Assembly (NCBI RefSeq): GCF_014646515.1
Contig: NZ_BMNK01000007.1
Location: forward strand, 250,398 to 314,397
Length of the DNA: 64,000 nt
Reading direction: 5' to 3'
DNA from: Nonomuraea glycinis
GTDB taxonomy: Bacteria; Actinomycetota; Actinomycetes; Streptosporangiales; Streptosporangiaceae
Below are positions 34,068 to 43,119 of the stretch, in pieces. The number at the start of each line of letters is the position of its first letter. Within the stretch, counting starts at the first letter, position 1. Both the position numbers and the translations under genes were made by a program. The notes below the pieces were generated by a model that was given only the letters and a program-made list of their open reading frames with translations, was not told where the DNA came from and searched no databases.

Positions 34068-34183
34068 GTTCACTCGAACGTCGTCTTCGCGTCAATGGAT
34101 TTCCATGATGGCAGACGGCGTCTTCGTTGTAGGGGCCGTTTTCATTCCGAATCGCAGGCCCCGTCCAACGTGGACGGAGAGTG

Positions 34184-35161
34184 ATGGGCAAGTACCTGCT
34201 TCGCAGGTTGGCGGTGAATGTGATCTTGGTCGCTGTCGCGGCCAGCCTGGCGTACATGCTCGCGGCGACCACCATGAACCCGCGCGCCGCGTACGAGGGG
34301 CGTCAGCCGCCGGTCGCCGAGGCCGTCGTCGACGCGACGCTCGACGCCTACAACCTCAACGACAAGACGCCCGTGCTGCAGCGGTACGCGACGTGGGTGT
34401 CGGGGGTGGTCACCGGTGACTTCGGCAAGACCTGGAACGGCGGCTCGGTCAACGACGAGATGGGCCGGCGGATCATGGTCAGCCTCCGGTTGCTGCTCGT
34501 CGGCACGCTCGTGGGCTTCGCCTTAGGAGTGGCGCTGGGCGCCTACTCGGCGGTCAAACAGTATCGATTCGCCGACCGCTCGATCGGGGTCAGCTCCTTC
34601 GTGGTCATGGCGATCCCGGTGTTCGTGCTGGCCACGCTGCTCGCGATCGGCACCTACAACCTCAACCGCGGGCTCGGGTTCACGCTGATCGAGTACACCG
34701 GGGAGTACAACCCCAGGCTGTCGGGCTGGGACCAGCTCCTCAACCGGCTCAACCACCTGATCCTGCCGACCATCTCGCTCAGCCTCGGCTCCATCGCCTT
34801 CTACAGCCGCATCCAGCGCAGCATGATGCTGGACGTGCTGAACCAGGACTTCGTCCGCACGGCGATGGCCAAGGGGCTGCGGCGCAGGACCGCGCTGCTG
34901 AAGCACGCGCTGCGGACCGCGCTGATCCCCGCGGCCACCTACTTCGCCTTCGCCTTCGGGACGATGCTCACCGGAGCCACGTTCACCGAGAAGATCTTCG
35001 CCTGGCACGGCATGGGGGCCTGGTTGATCGACTCGATCCAGCAGAACGACGTCAACGCCGTCGCCGCGGTCAGCTTCTTCTCCGCCGTCTGTGTCCTGGC
35101 CGCCGCCTTCCTCTCGGATCTGCTGGTGGCGGCCCTCGATCCCCGAGTGCGGGTGAGCTAG
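34184..35161 (+). CDS. Oligopeptide ABC transporter permease (DppB/OppB type)
   Basis: 325 residues. MGKYLLRRLAVNVILVAVAASLAYML is the standard first helix of OppB-type permeases; a long extracytoplasmic loop follows, then RIMVSLRLLLVGTLVGFALGVALGA and the inner-membrane motif DFVRTAMAKGLRRRTALLKHALRTALIP with its EAA-like loop. Six helices. ATG 34184 is preferred (GGAGAGTG immediately upstream; GTG 34181 possible). First gene of a four-gene importer operon. Confidence 0.9.
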   Translation: MGKYLLRRLAVNVILVAVAASLAYMLAATTMNPRAAYEGRQPPVAEAVVDATLDAYNLNDKTPVLQRYATWVSGVVTGDFGKTWNGGSVNDEMGRRIMVSLRLLLVGTLVGFALGVALGAYSAVKQYRFADRSIGVSSFVVMAIPVFVLATLLAIGTYNLNRGLGFTLIEYTGEYNPRLSGWDQLLNRLNHLILPTISLSLGSIAFYSRIQRSMMLDVLNQDFVRTAMAKGLRRRTALLKHALRTALIPAATYFAFAFGTMLTGATFTEKIFAWHGMGAWLIDSIQQNDVNAVAAVSFFSAVCVLAAAFLSDLLVAALDPRVRVS

Positions 35162-36001
35162 GTGCGATCCAAGGTCGTATTCGCGCGGCTGCTGCGCAAC
35201 AGGCAGGCCCGCTATGGCGCCATCGCGCTGGTCCTGCTGGTGGCGCTGGCCTACATCGGCCCGTACATCGGTCCCTACGACTGGACCGACAAGGACTTCC
35301 TGTCCTTCCTGTCGCCTCCGTCGGCCGACCACTGGTGGGGGACCACCACGATCGGCCAGGACATGTACGCGGTCACGCTGCGGGGCATGCAGAAGTCGAT
35401 CATCATTGGGCTGCTGGTGGCGCTCCTCGCCACCGGTCTCGCGGCCCTGGTGGGAGCATTCGCCGGATATTTCGGTGGATGGGTGGACAAGGTGCTCATG
35501 TGGGGCGTGGACCTGCTCCTCGTCCTGCCCAGCTTCCTCATCATCGCGATCGTCTCGCCCCGGCTGAAGGGCGCCTCCTGGCTCTGGTTCGTCGCGCTGC
35601 TCGCGGCGTTCACCTGGATGATCACCTCCCGGGTGGTGCGCAGCATGACGCTCTCCCTGCGCGAACGGGAGTACGTCCTGGCCGCCGTCTACATGGGCAT
35701 CCCGCGCTGGAAGATCATTCTCCGGCACATCGTGCCGAACCTGTCCTCCCTGCTGATCATCGACGCGACGCTCAACGTCAGCGCCGCGGTCATCGGCGAG
35801 GCGGCGCTGTCGTTCTTCGGCTTCGGCATCCAGCCGCCCGACGTGTCGCTCGGCACCCTCATCGCCGAAGGATCCCGCAACGCCACCGGCTACCCCTGGC
35901 TGTTCGCCTTCCCCGCGGGCCTGCTGGTGGTCCTGGTGCTGAGCGTCAACCTGCTGGGCGACGGACTGCGTGACGCCCTCGACCCGGGGAGCAACTCATG
36001 A
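35162..36001 (+). CDS. Oligopeptide ABC transporter permease (DppC/OppC type)
   Basis: 279 residues, GTG start directly after the stop of the preceding gene. Typical OppC features: RNRQARYGAIALVLLVALAYIGPYIGP first helix, HWWGTTTIGQDMYAVTLRGMQKSIIIGL, and the coupling loop EREYVLAAVYMGIPRWKIILRHIVPNL. The C-terminus ends LLGDGLRDALDPGS, the family end signature. Overlaps the ATPase gene by 4 bases. Forms the channel with the preceding permease. Confidence 0.92.
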   Translation: MRSKVVFARLLRNRQARYGAIALVLLVALAYIGPYIGPYDWTDKDFLSFLSPPSADHWWGTTTIGQDMYAVTLRGMQKSIIIGLLVALLATGLAALVGAFAGYFGGWVDKVLMWGVDLLLVLPSFLIIAIVSPRLKGASWLWFVALLAAFTWMITSRVVRSMTLSLREREYVLAAVYMGIPRWKIILRHIVPNLSSLLIIDATLNVSAAVIGEAALSFFGFGIQPPDVSLGTLIAEGSRNATGYPWLFAFPAGLLVVLVLSVNLLGDGLRDALDPGSNS

Positions 36002-38067
36002 GCATCTTGGAGGTCCGCGACCTCAACGTCACCTTCCCCGGCGGCATCGAGGCCGTGCGCGGCGTCAGCTACGAGGTCTCCCGCGGCGAGGTGCTCGGCA
36101 TCGTCGGCGAGTCCGGCTCGGGCAAGTCGGTGACCTCGCTCGCCATCATGGGCCTGCTGCCGCCGAACGCGGTGGTCAGCGGCTCGGTCAAGCTGCACGG
36201 CAAGGAGCTGCTCGGCCTCGACGAGGGCAAGCTGACCGAGGTCCGCGGCAAGTCGATCAGCATGATCTTCCAGGACCCGCTGTCGGCGTTCACCCCCGTC
36301 TACACCATCGGCGACCAGGTGGCCGAGGCCGTCCGGGTGCACCAGAAGCTGCCGAAGGACAAGGCGGCCAAGCGCGCCGTCGAACTGCTCGACCTGGTCG
36401 GCATCCCGCATCCGGACGCGCGGGCCAAGTCCTTCCCGCACGAGTTCTCCGGCGGCATGCGCCAGCGCGCCATGATCGCGATGGCCATCGCCAACGACCC
36501 CGACCTGCTGATCTGCGACGAGCCGACCACCGCGCTGGACGTCACCATCCAGGCCCAGGTGCTGGAGGTGCTCAAGACCGCCCAGCGGGAGACGGGCGCC
36601 GGCATCGTGATGATCACCCACGACCTGGGCGTCATCGCGGGCATGGCCGACCGGGTGCTCGTCATGTACGCGGGCCGGCCGGTCGAGCAGGGCCGGGTGG
36701 ATGACATCTACTCCCGGCCGCGGATGCCGTACACGATGGGGTTGCTCGCGTCGATCCCCCGGATCGACGGCGAACAGGGGCCGCTGGTGCCGATCGAGGG
36801 CAACCCGCCCTCGCCGGTGGAGCTGCCGCCGGGCTGCCCGTTCGCGCCGCGCTGCCCGATGAAGGTCGATGCCTGCGACGACGAGGAGCCGCCGCTGGTC
36901 GAGATCGGCGGCGGGCGTCAGGTGGCGTGCATCCGCTCGCGCGAGATCGAGCACAAGAACCTGACCGGCACCGACGTCTTCCCGGTGCCCGTCATCCCGC
37001 CGAGCGATGCCGTCCGGGTGCCGCGCGAGCAGCGCCCGACCGTGCTGGAGCTCGACGACGTCATCCGGCACTACCCGCTGATGAAGGGCGCGGTGTTCAA
37101 GCGCCGCGTCGGCACCGTGCACGCGGTCGACGGCATCAGCTTCGACATCGCGCAGGGTGAGACGCTGGCCCTGGTCGGCGAGTCCGGCTGCGGCAAGACG
37201 ACCACGCTGCAGCAGATCATGCAGTTGCGGGCGCCGGAGCGCGGCCGCGTCGTCGTGCTCGGCAGGGACAGCGCCACGCTGAACAAGGCCGCGCACAAGG
37301 AGCTCCGCAGCGAGCTGCAGATCGTCTTCCAGGACCCGATGGCCGCGCTCGACCCGCGCATGCCGGTCGGCGACATCATCGCCGAGCCGCTGCGCGCCCA
37401 TGGGCGCAAGGACGTGGCCGTTCGGGTCGACGAGCTGCTGCGGCTGGTGGGGCTCGCCCCCGAGCACGCCGCCCGCTACCCCCAGCACTTCTCCGGCGGC
37501 CAGCGCCAGCGCATCGGCATCGCCCGCGCGCTCGCGCTCGACCCGAAGGTGCTGGTGCTCGACGAGCCGGTCTCCGCGCTCGACGTCTCCATCCAGGCCG
37601 GCGTCATCAACCTGCTGGAGCGGCTGAAGAACACGCTGGGGCTGTCGTACCTGTTCGTGGCGCATGACCTGGCCGTGGTGCGGCACCTCGCCGACCGGGT
37701 CGCGGTCATGTACCTCGGCAAGATCACCGAGATCGGGGCCGTCGAGGACGTCTACGACCGCCCCGCGCACCCCTACACGCAGGCGCTGCTGTCGGCGATC
37801 CCGCTGCCGGACCCCGCGCTGGAACGCACGCGTAAGCGGATCCTGCTCGACGGCGACCTGCCCAGTCCGGCGGACCCGCCATCGGGATGCCGGTTCCGCA
37901 CCCGCTGCCCCAAGTTCGCCCGCCTCAGCCAGGCGGAGCAGCGGCGCTGTGTGGACGAGGAACCGCTGGTCGCTCGGCACGCGAACGCCATGGATCACGG
38001 CGTCGCCTGTCACTACGCGGAAGAGATCGAGGTCATCACGGCCTCGGAAGATCAGGAGGAACAGTGA
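35998..38067 (+). CDS. Fused DppD-DppF-type double ABC ATPase
   Basis: 689 residues with two complete oligopeptide-type ATPase modules. Module 1: GESGSGKS, FSGGMRQRAMIA, LLICDEPTTALD, ITHDLG. Module 2: GESGCGKTT, FSGGQRQRIGIA, VLVLDEPVSALD, VAHDLA. Each ends with the Cys-rich oligopeptide C-terminal segment (GCPFAPRCPMKVDAC; GCRFRTRCPKFAR). All catalytic motifs are intact in both halves. It energises peptide import through the two permeases encoded upstream and overlaps the binding-protein gene (GTGA). Confidence 0.93.
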   Translation: MSILEVRDLNVTFPGGIEAVRGVSYEVSRGEVLGIVGESGSGKSVTSLAIMGLLPPNAVVSGSVKLHGKELLGLDEGKLTEVRGKSISMIFQDPLSAFTPVYTIGDQVAEAVRVHQKLPKDKAAKRAVELLDLVGIPHPDARAKSFPHEFSGGMRQRAMIAMAIANDPDLLICDEPTTALDVTIQAQVLEVLKTAQRETGAGIVMITHDLGVIAGMADRVLVMYAGRPVEQGRVDDIYSRPRMPYTMGLLASIPRIDGEQGPLVPIEGNPPSPVELPPGCPFAPRCPMKVDACDDEEPPLVEIGGGRQVACIRSREIEHKNLTGTDVFPVPVIPPSDAVRVPREQRPTVLELDDVIRHYPLMKGAVFKRRVGTVHAVDGISFDIAQGETLALVGESGCGKTTTLQQIMQLRAPERGRVVVLGRDSATLNKAAHKELRSELQIVFQDPMAALDPRMPVGDIIAEPLRAHGRKDVAVRVDELLRLVGLAPEHAARYPQHFSGGQRQRIGIARALALDPKVLVLDEPVSALDVSIQAGVINLLERLKNTLGLSYLFVAHDLAVVRHLADRVAVMYLGKITEIGAVEDVYDRPAHPYTQALLSAIPLPDPALERTRKRILLDGDLPSPADPPSGCRFRTRCPKFARLSQAEQRRCVDEEPLVARHANAMDHGVACHYAEEIEVITASEDQEEQ

Positions 38068-39773
38068 AGGTTCGTTATCGGGCAACGGCGGGAATCGCGC
38101 TTCTCGCCATGGCCGTCGCGGCCTGCGGCGGTGGCGGCGGCGCCGCCCAGAAGCCCAATGCCGAGCAGTCGCAGCAGGCTCAGGAGCAGATGTCGCAGAC
38201 GCCGGGCGTCAGCATCAACCCTGTGCCGTACGAGCAGGTGAAGGACGGCGGCACGCTGACCCTCTCGGTCGGCCAGTGGCCCAGCCAGTGGAACACCTAT
38301 CACGTGGACGGCAACCAGGCCGACACCGCGGACATGGTGGACACCATCCTGCCGCAGCTGATGGTGGCCGACGAGGAGGCCAACTACACCCCGAACCCCG
38401 ACTTCGTCACCGATGTGAAGAACGAGGTGTCCGGGGACAAGCAGGTCGTCACCTACACGCTGAACGACAAGGCCGTGTGGTCGGACGGCACGCCGATCAC
38501 CTGGAAGGACCTTGAGGCGGCCTGGAAGTCCAACAACGGCAAGAACAAGAAGTTCAAGCCGGCCTCCACGGACGGCTGGGACCGGATCGAGTCGGTCGCC
38601 AAGGGCGACACGGACAAGGTCGCCATCGTGACCTACGCCAAGCCGTACCCGGAGTGGCAGGGCCAGTTCTCCCGCTCGCCGTTCCTGCACCCCGCCAAGT
38701 TCGTGGAGACGCCCGAGGCGTTCGACAAGGACTACCTGCAGAAGATCCCGGTCACCGCCGGGCCCTTCAAGGTGGAGAAGATCGACGAGGGCACCAAGAC
38801 GCTCACCGTCGTGCGTGACGACAAGTGGTGGGGCAAGAAGGCCAAGCTCGACAAGATCATCTTCCGGACGATCGAGACGCCCGCCGCGCAGGTGAACGCC
38901 TTCGCCAACGGCGAGCTCGACGGCGTGGAGATCCCGCCGGGCAGCCCGGCCGACCTCAAGCGGGCCAAGGAAGTCCCCGACGTGGACGTCCGCAAGGCGC
39001 TCAGCCCCAACTGGCGGCACATCACCGTCAACAACCAGAGCGACTTCCTGAAGGACAAGTCGGTCCGCCAGGCCGTCCAGTACGCGATCAACCGCGACGT
39101 GATCACCCAGTCCGACCTCAAGGACATGGACTGGCCGATCCAGGCGCTCAACAACCACGTCTTCATGAACAACCACAAGGGCTACGCCGACAATGCCGGT
39201 GACCTCGGCACGTACAACCTGGAGAAGGCCAAGCAGCTGCTCGACGCGGCCGGCTGGAAGCAGGAAGGTGACTATCGCAAGAAGGACGGCAAGGAGTTCG
39301 AGCTGAGCTTCGTCGTCCCCGCGGGCGTGCCGTACGCCAAGACGGAGGGCGAGCTCACCCAGGCCATGCTCAAGGAGGCCGGGATCAAGATTGCGATCCG
39401 TCCCGTCCCCGATGACAAGTTCTTCACCGACTTCATCATCAAGGGCGACTTCGACCTGGTGCCGTTCTCCTGGATCGGCACGCCGCTCCCGGTGGGCTCG
39501 CTGCCGCAGATCTACAAGACCGGCTCCGAGAGCAACTTCCCCAAGGCGAGCGACCCCGCCTTGGACGCCGCCATCGAGGCGGCCGTGAGCGAGATGGACC
39601 CGGCCAAGGCCTTCGAGAAGGCCAACGCCGCGGACAAGCTCATCTGGGACATGGTGCACACCATTCCGCTGTACCAGCGCCCCGACATCCAGGCCACCAA
39701 GAAGACGCTCGCCAACTGGGGCGCCTTCGGCTACCACTGGCGGGACTACACCCAGGTCGGCTTCACCGGCTGA
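38064..39773 (+). CDS. Family 5 oligopeptide-binding lipoprotein
   Basis: 569 residues from GTG 38064, which overlaps the ATPase stop and has AGGAGG four bases upstream. Signal peptide ends in lipobox VAAC followed by a Gly-rich stretch. SBP_bac_5 features: GGTLTLSVGQWPSQWNTY, WSDGTPITWKDLEAAWKSN, VRQAVQYAINRD and AKQLLDAAGWK. The surface receptor that gives the system its specificity, probably peptides. Last gene of the operon, followed by a strong terminator. Confidence 0.92.
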   Translation: MKVRYRATAGIALLAMAVAACGGGGGAAQKPNAEQSQQAQEQMSQTPGVSINPVPYEQVKDGGTLTLSVGQWPSQWNTYHVDGNQADTADMVDTILPQLMVADEEANYTPNPDFVTDVKNEVSGDKQVVTYTLNDKAVWSDGTPITWKDLEAAWKSNNGKNKKFKPASTDGWDRIESVAKGDTDKVAIVTYAKPYPEWQGQFSRSPFLHPAKFVETPEAFDKDYLQKIPVTAGPFKVEKIDEGTKTLTVVRDDKWWGKKAKLDKIIFRTIETPAAQVNAFANGELDGVEIPPGSPADLKRAKEVPDVDVRKALSPNWRHITVNNQSDFLKDKSVRQAVQYAINRDVITQSDLKDMDWPIQALNNHVFMNNHKGYADNAGDLGTYNLEKAKQLLDAAGWKQEGDYRKKDGKEFELSFVVPAGVPYAKTEGELTQAMLKEAGIKIAIRPVPDDKFFTDFIIKGDFDLVPFSWIGTPLPVGSLPQIYKTGSESNFPKASDPALDAAIEAAVSEMDPAKAFEKANAADKLIWDMVHTIPLYQRPDIQATKKTLANWGAFGYHWRDYTQVGFTG

Positions 39774-39790
39774 TCCCCGCTCGTGACGCG

Positions 39791-39828
39791 TTCCCGGCCG
39801 GGGTCTCCCGGCCGGGAATTCGTTTCCG
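39791..39828 (+). terminator. Intrinsic terminator after the oligopeptide importer operon
   Basis: Perfect 12-bp stem TTCCCGGCCGGG (39791-39802) / CCCGGCCGGGAA (39807-39818) with a 4-base loop, followed by TTCGTTTCC. Located 18 bases after the operon's last stop codon. Confidence 0.85.
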
Positions 39829-39858
39829 TGTACCTGCGGCGCTGTGTACGTTGGGGCG

Positions 39859-40806
39859 ATGCATCCCCCTATCGAGCCGTATGACCATGGGCATCTCGAC
39901 GTCGGCGACGGCCACCTCGTCTACTGGGAGGTGTGCGGCAACCCCGACGGCAAGCCCGCCGTCGTCGTGCACGGCGGTCCGGGCTCGGGCTGCAGCGTCG
40001 GTCAGCGCCGCACCTTCGATCCCGAGCACTACCGCATCATCCTTTTCGACCAGCGCAACTGCGGCCGCAGCCTGCCGCATGCCAGCGATCCGGCCACCGA
40101 CCTGTCCGCCAACACCACCCAGCACCTGATCGCCGACATGGAACTGCTGCGCGAGCACCTGGGGGTCGAGCGGTGGCTGTTGTACGGCGGGTCGTGGGGG
40201 TCCACGCTGACGCTCGCCTACGCCGAGGCGTATCCGGAGCGCGTGTCGGAGGTGGTCATCGTCGCCGTCACCATGACCCGCCGCTCCGAGATCGACTGGC
40301 TCTACCGCGGGGTGGGCCGGTTCTTCCCCGAGCAGTGGCAGCGCTTCCGCGAGGGCGTCCCGGAGGCCGAGCGCGACGGTGACCTGCTGGCCGCCTACTC
40401 CCGGCTGATGTCCGACCCGGATCCCGCCGTGCGTACCAAGGCGGCCCACGACTGGGTGACGTGGGAGGACACGGTGATCTCCCTGGAGGTCAACGGCAAG
40501 CCGAACGCCTACAGCGACCGCCCGCCCGCTGCCCTGCTGGCTTTCACCCGGATCTGCGCCCACTACTTCTCCAACGCGGCCTGGCTGGAGGAGGGCGTCC
40601 TGCTGCGTGAGGCGCACAAGCTGGCCGGCATCCCCGGCGTGCTCATCCACGGCCGCTTCGACCTGGGCGGGCCGCTGGAGACGGCCTGGCAACTGGCCCA
40701 GGCCTGGCCCGACGCGCGCCTCGTTGTCGTGGAGGACTCCGGCCACACCGGAAGCGACACCCTCCGCAAGGAGTTGCACGCCGCCGTGGAAGGTTTCGCG
40801 CACTGA
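39859..40806 (+). CDS. pip: Prolyl iminopeptidase (peptidase S33)
   Basis: 315 residues; releases N-terminal proline from peptides. YWEVCGNPDGKPAVVVHGGPGSGC carries the oxyanion HGGPG motif, GGSWGSTLTLAYAEAYPERV the nucleophile Ser near residue 110, and HGRFDLGGPL and EDSGHTG the Asp and His. CDS start at 39859 (MHPPIEPYDHGHL) is the family start. Cytosolic. It directly follows the peptide importer and would fit use of imported peptides, though a terminator separates them. Confidence 0.9.
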   Translation: MHPPIEPYDHGHLDVGDGHLVYWEVCGNPDGKPAVVVHGGPGSGCSVGQRRTFDPEHYRIILFDQRNCGRSLPHASDPATDLSANTTQHLIADMELLREHLGVERWLLYGGSWGSTLTLAYAEAYPERVSEVVIVAVTMTRRSEIDWLYRGVGRFFPEQWQRFREGVPEAERDGDLLAAYSRLMSDPDPAVRTKAAHDWVTWEDTVISLEVNGKPNAYSDRPPAALLAFTRICAHYFSNAAWLEEGVLLREAHKLAGIPGVLIHGRFDLGGPLETAWQLAQAWPDARLVVVEDSGHTGSDTLRKELHAAVEGFAH

Positions 40807-40916
40807 ATTCGGATATTTGATGTTATTTGTCAATAACGTACGCATCACGGAATAGATCGGGCCTTGCTCTGCCTGGCGAAGGTCCGATAAACCCTTCTTG
40901 GTCATTGGAGGGGTGT

Positions 40917-41399
40917 ATGCGGGGAATTGGCGGGCGGTACGGTCGCCTGGTCCGGTCGGCCGGGGCGGTGCTCGGCGGCGTGGTGGTGGCCGGAATTGTC
41001 GTGGGGCTCGCGGCGCGCCTGCTGATGAGCGCGATCACCATCGCCGCCGCCGAGGAGAGTCAGTTCACCCTGGCCGGGACGGTGGCGATCCTTTTCGTCT
41101 TCGCCGTGCTCGCCGTGCCCGCCGCCGCGACCGCCACCGCCCGCCCGGTCGTGCGGCGGGCCGGCCGGTGGCTGACGGCGGGGGCGACCGGCTGGGCCAC
41201 GGCGTCCACCGGATTCGCCGACGGCCCGGCCGTCCTGCTGGCGCCCGAGGGCCGCATGCCGTACATCGTGGTGCTGATCGTGGCCTTCGGGACGGTCGTC
41301 GTCGCGCACGGCAACCTCGCCCAGCTCGCCATGCGCCGCCTGGCCGGTCCGCCTCCCACGGCCGCCCCGCCGCTCGAAGCCGCGCAGGCGTCCGGATGA
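40917..41399 (+). CDS. Small integral membrane protein, family not recognised
   Basis: 160 residues; ATG 40917 has TTGGAGGGG upstream. Three to four hydrophobic segments: about 12-35 (VLGGVVVAGIVVGLAARLLM), about 52-72 (VAILFVFAVLAVPAAATATA) and about 112-132 (YIVVLIVAFGTVVVAHGNLAQ). The rest is Arg/Ala-rich. No motif identified. It stands alone, followed by a long intergenic region. Confidence 0.6.
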   Translation: MRGIGGRYGRLVRSAGAVLGGVVVAGIVVGLAARLLMSAITIAAAEESQFTLAGTVAILFVFAVLAVPAAATATARPVVRRAGRWLTAGATGWATASTGFADGPAVLLAPEGRMPYIVVLIVAFGTVVVAHGNLAQLAMRRLAGPPPTAAPPLEAAQASG

Positions 41400-41697
41400 G
41401 CGCGGCGCGCGATCTGAGCGGTGGGCGGCCTCGGGCAGCGCCCATTCCCGCCTGGCCAGATCGCCGTGGCTCATCATCCCGGGCAGACGCGAGAAACTTT
41501 CAGCCCGCTGGCGCTTAATCGCATGTGGGCCATAGGAGCAGGCATATGTCCGGATATGTTGCAATTGTGGCAGGTCATGCGGAGTTGTCGAACGAAAATG
41601 ACCTTGACCAATTGTCGCCCAAAGGGTGAGAGCGGGGCGCCGTTGGGTAGACCGGATGTCCGGTGATCCACGAAAGGCCGGTAAGATGCCCCGCGTC

Positions 41698-41712
41698 ATG
41701 AAATAATTTCAT
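41698..41712. promoter_or_regulatory. Perfect palindrome ATGAAAT-A-ATTTCAT upstream of the lanthipeptide locus
   Basis: A 15-base perfect palindrome, very AT-rich for this genome, inside the 450-base gap 41400-41849. It is followed immediately by TATGATAACG, a possible -10 (TATGAT, 41712-41717). Apart from this and the short reading frame at 41787 I see nothing else supportable in the gap. Confidence 0.5.
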
Positions 41713-41786
41713 ATGATAACGGGGCCGTGTCGGAAGTCGTTAACGCGCTTTACATAGGCAGATCAATCAGGTCAATTGGAGGTGAG

Positions 41787-41828
41787 ATGCGCGTTCCATT
41801 TTGCATGGTGCGACGCGTCCAGTGGTGA
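41787..41828 (+). CDS. Possible 13-residue leader peptide before the histidine kinase
   Basis: ATG 41787 preceded by TTGGAGGTGAG, one of the best Shine-Dalgarno matches in the window, opens a frame of only 13 codons (MRVPFCMVRRVQW) ending 21 bases before the kinase GTG. A strong ribosome site on so short a frame suggests a regulatory upstream ORF or a decayed gene start. No similarity is claimed. Confidence 0.35.
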   Translation: MRVPFCMVRRVQW

Positions 41829-41849
41829 CCGACTGATTTCGGGGGATGG

Positions 41850-42980
41850 GTGAACGGAACAGATGGCTGGTTCGCGCGCAGATCACGTTCCGTGGCCAGG
41901 GGTCCCTCCTCTCCACTGATGCTGGGAGGGCTCGGCCTGATGGCCGGGACGCCCGCACTGACGGTGCCGGTTCAGCGGGAATTAGCGACTTCGGGGTACG
42001 TCTGCGCGGGTTCGGCGGTCCTGTTCATTCTCCTGGCGGTGCACGCCCGGTTCGTGCTGCGCATGCTGGCCCGCGAGGGCGTCGGGTGGGGGCTGGTCGC
42101 CGTCCAGGCAGGGGTGACGTACCTGCCGTTGCCATTCGTCGGGGCGGCCTGGACCCCCGTGGTGGGGCTGCTGTCCGGGGTCCTGCTGCTGGCGGCCCAT
42201 GAGGTCCGATCCTTCACCGTGGCGGCCCTGGCCGTGGCCTGCGGGCCGGTGCTCCTCGCGGCCCCGTCCGTGGCACTGACCCACGCCGGCTGGGCCGTCA
42301 CCGCCCCGCTGCTCGGCCTGGTGGAGTACTCCCTGGTCAGCCTGGCCGCGCAGGCCGACCGGCTGTCGGCCACGCGCAGTGACGTGATCCACCGGGCGGT
42401 GGTCCAGGAACGCCGGCGCTTCACCAGGGATCTGCACGACCTGGTGGGCCATCGGCTCACCGTCCTGGTGCTGAAGGCGCACCTCATCCAGCGGCTCGTG
42501 CGCGAGCGTGACGAGAAGGCCGGCCAGGAGGTGGACGAGACGCTGGCTCTGCTGCGTGTCCTGGCCGCCGACGTGCGTGCCGTCGCCCACGGCGAGCAGC
42601 GCTCCTCGCTGGAGACCGAGTTGAATTCGGCGCGTGCCCTGCTGGAGTCGGTGGGGATCCGCTGCCAAATGCGGGTTTCGTGCCGCGACCTGCCACGGGA
42701 GGTGGCGGAGGCGCTCACCCATGGGTTGCGTGAGGGTGTGACCAACGTGCTGCGGCACGCCACCGCCCGCGAGTGCACGATCCAGCTGCTCGATCGGGAG
42801 CGGCTCGTGAGCCTGTCGATCAGCAACGACGGCGTCCTCCAGCAGTACCGGCTGAGGGACCGCGGGCAGGGGCTGATCAACCTGACCGAACGGGTCGCGG
42901 TGCTCGGCGGCCGGCTGCAGGCCACCGCGTTACACGGCGAGCGTTTCTTGTTCGCCCTGCATATTCCGAGAAACCAATAG
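41850..42980 (+). CDS. Sensor histidine kinase of the lanthipeptide locus
   Basis: 376 residues, GTG start after a G-rich site. About five N-terminal membrane helices (first near 24-45) with almost no extracytoplasmic loop, then the HisKA_3 box ERRRFTRDLHDLVGHRLTVLVLKAHL with phospho-His in DLHDL, and an HATPase_c with EGVTNVLRHATARE and the G-box RGQGLINLTERV. Architecture of DesK-type kinases. It precedes lanKC by 139 bases and is a plausible partner of the LuxR-type response regulator at 51353, on the other flank of the cluster. Confidence 0.88.
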   Translation: MNGTDGWFARRSRSVARGPSSPLMLGGLGLMAGTPALTVPVQRELATSGYVCAGSAVLFILLAVHARFVLRMLAREGVGWGLVAVQAGVTYLPLPFVGAAWTPVVGLLSGVLLLAAHEVRSFTVAALAVACGPVLLAAPSVALTHAGWAVTAPLLGLVEYSLVSLAAQADRLSATRSDVIHRAVVQERRRFTRDLHDLVGHRLTVLVLKAHLIQRLVRERDEKAGQEVDETLALLRVLAADVRAVAHGEQRSSLETELNSARALLESVGIRCQMRVSCRDLPREVAEALTHGLREGVTNVLRHATARECTIQLLDRERLVSLSISNDGVLQQYRLRDRGQGLINLTERVAVLGGRLQATALHGERFLFALHIPRNQ

Positions 42981-43001
42981 TGACCGCCTAACAGGTCCAT
43001 T

Positions 43002-43046
43002 TGTGCGAAACGCACATAGGGCAGTGTGTTCGACACACCGCACTGC
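43002..43046. promoter_or_regulatory. Two adjacent palindromes before lanKC
   Basis: TGTGCG-AAA-CGCACA (43002-43016) and GTGTGT-TCG-ACACAC (43024-43038; extended by outer GCAGTG/CACTGC at 43021 and 43041) are spaced 22 bases centre to centre, two helical turns, 75-115 bases before lanKC. They are good candidates for binding of the cluster's LuxR-type regulator. No consensus -35/-10 was identified with confidence. Confidence 0.5.
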
Positions 43047-43119
43047 TGTCCCGTGTCACTAGACGAGAAATCAGCGCGCCGTCATTCTTCTTGCGTAGAA
43101 CTCCTCCGGAAGGCGCGTG

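Noticed and set aside
33800..34183. Short reading frames before the opp operon
   Set aside because: None has a ribosome site plus actinobacterial codon bias; the stretch is best read as a promoter region.
35890..38085. Long antisense frame opposite the double ABC ATPase
   Set aside because: Composition artefact; both ATPase modules on the sense strand are intact.
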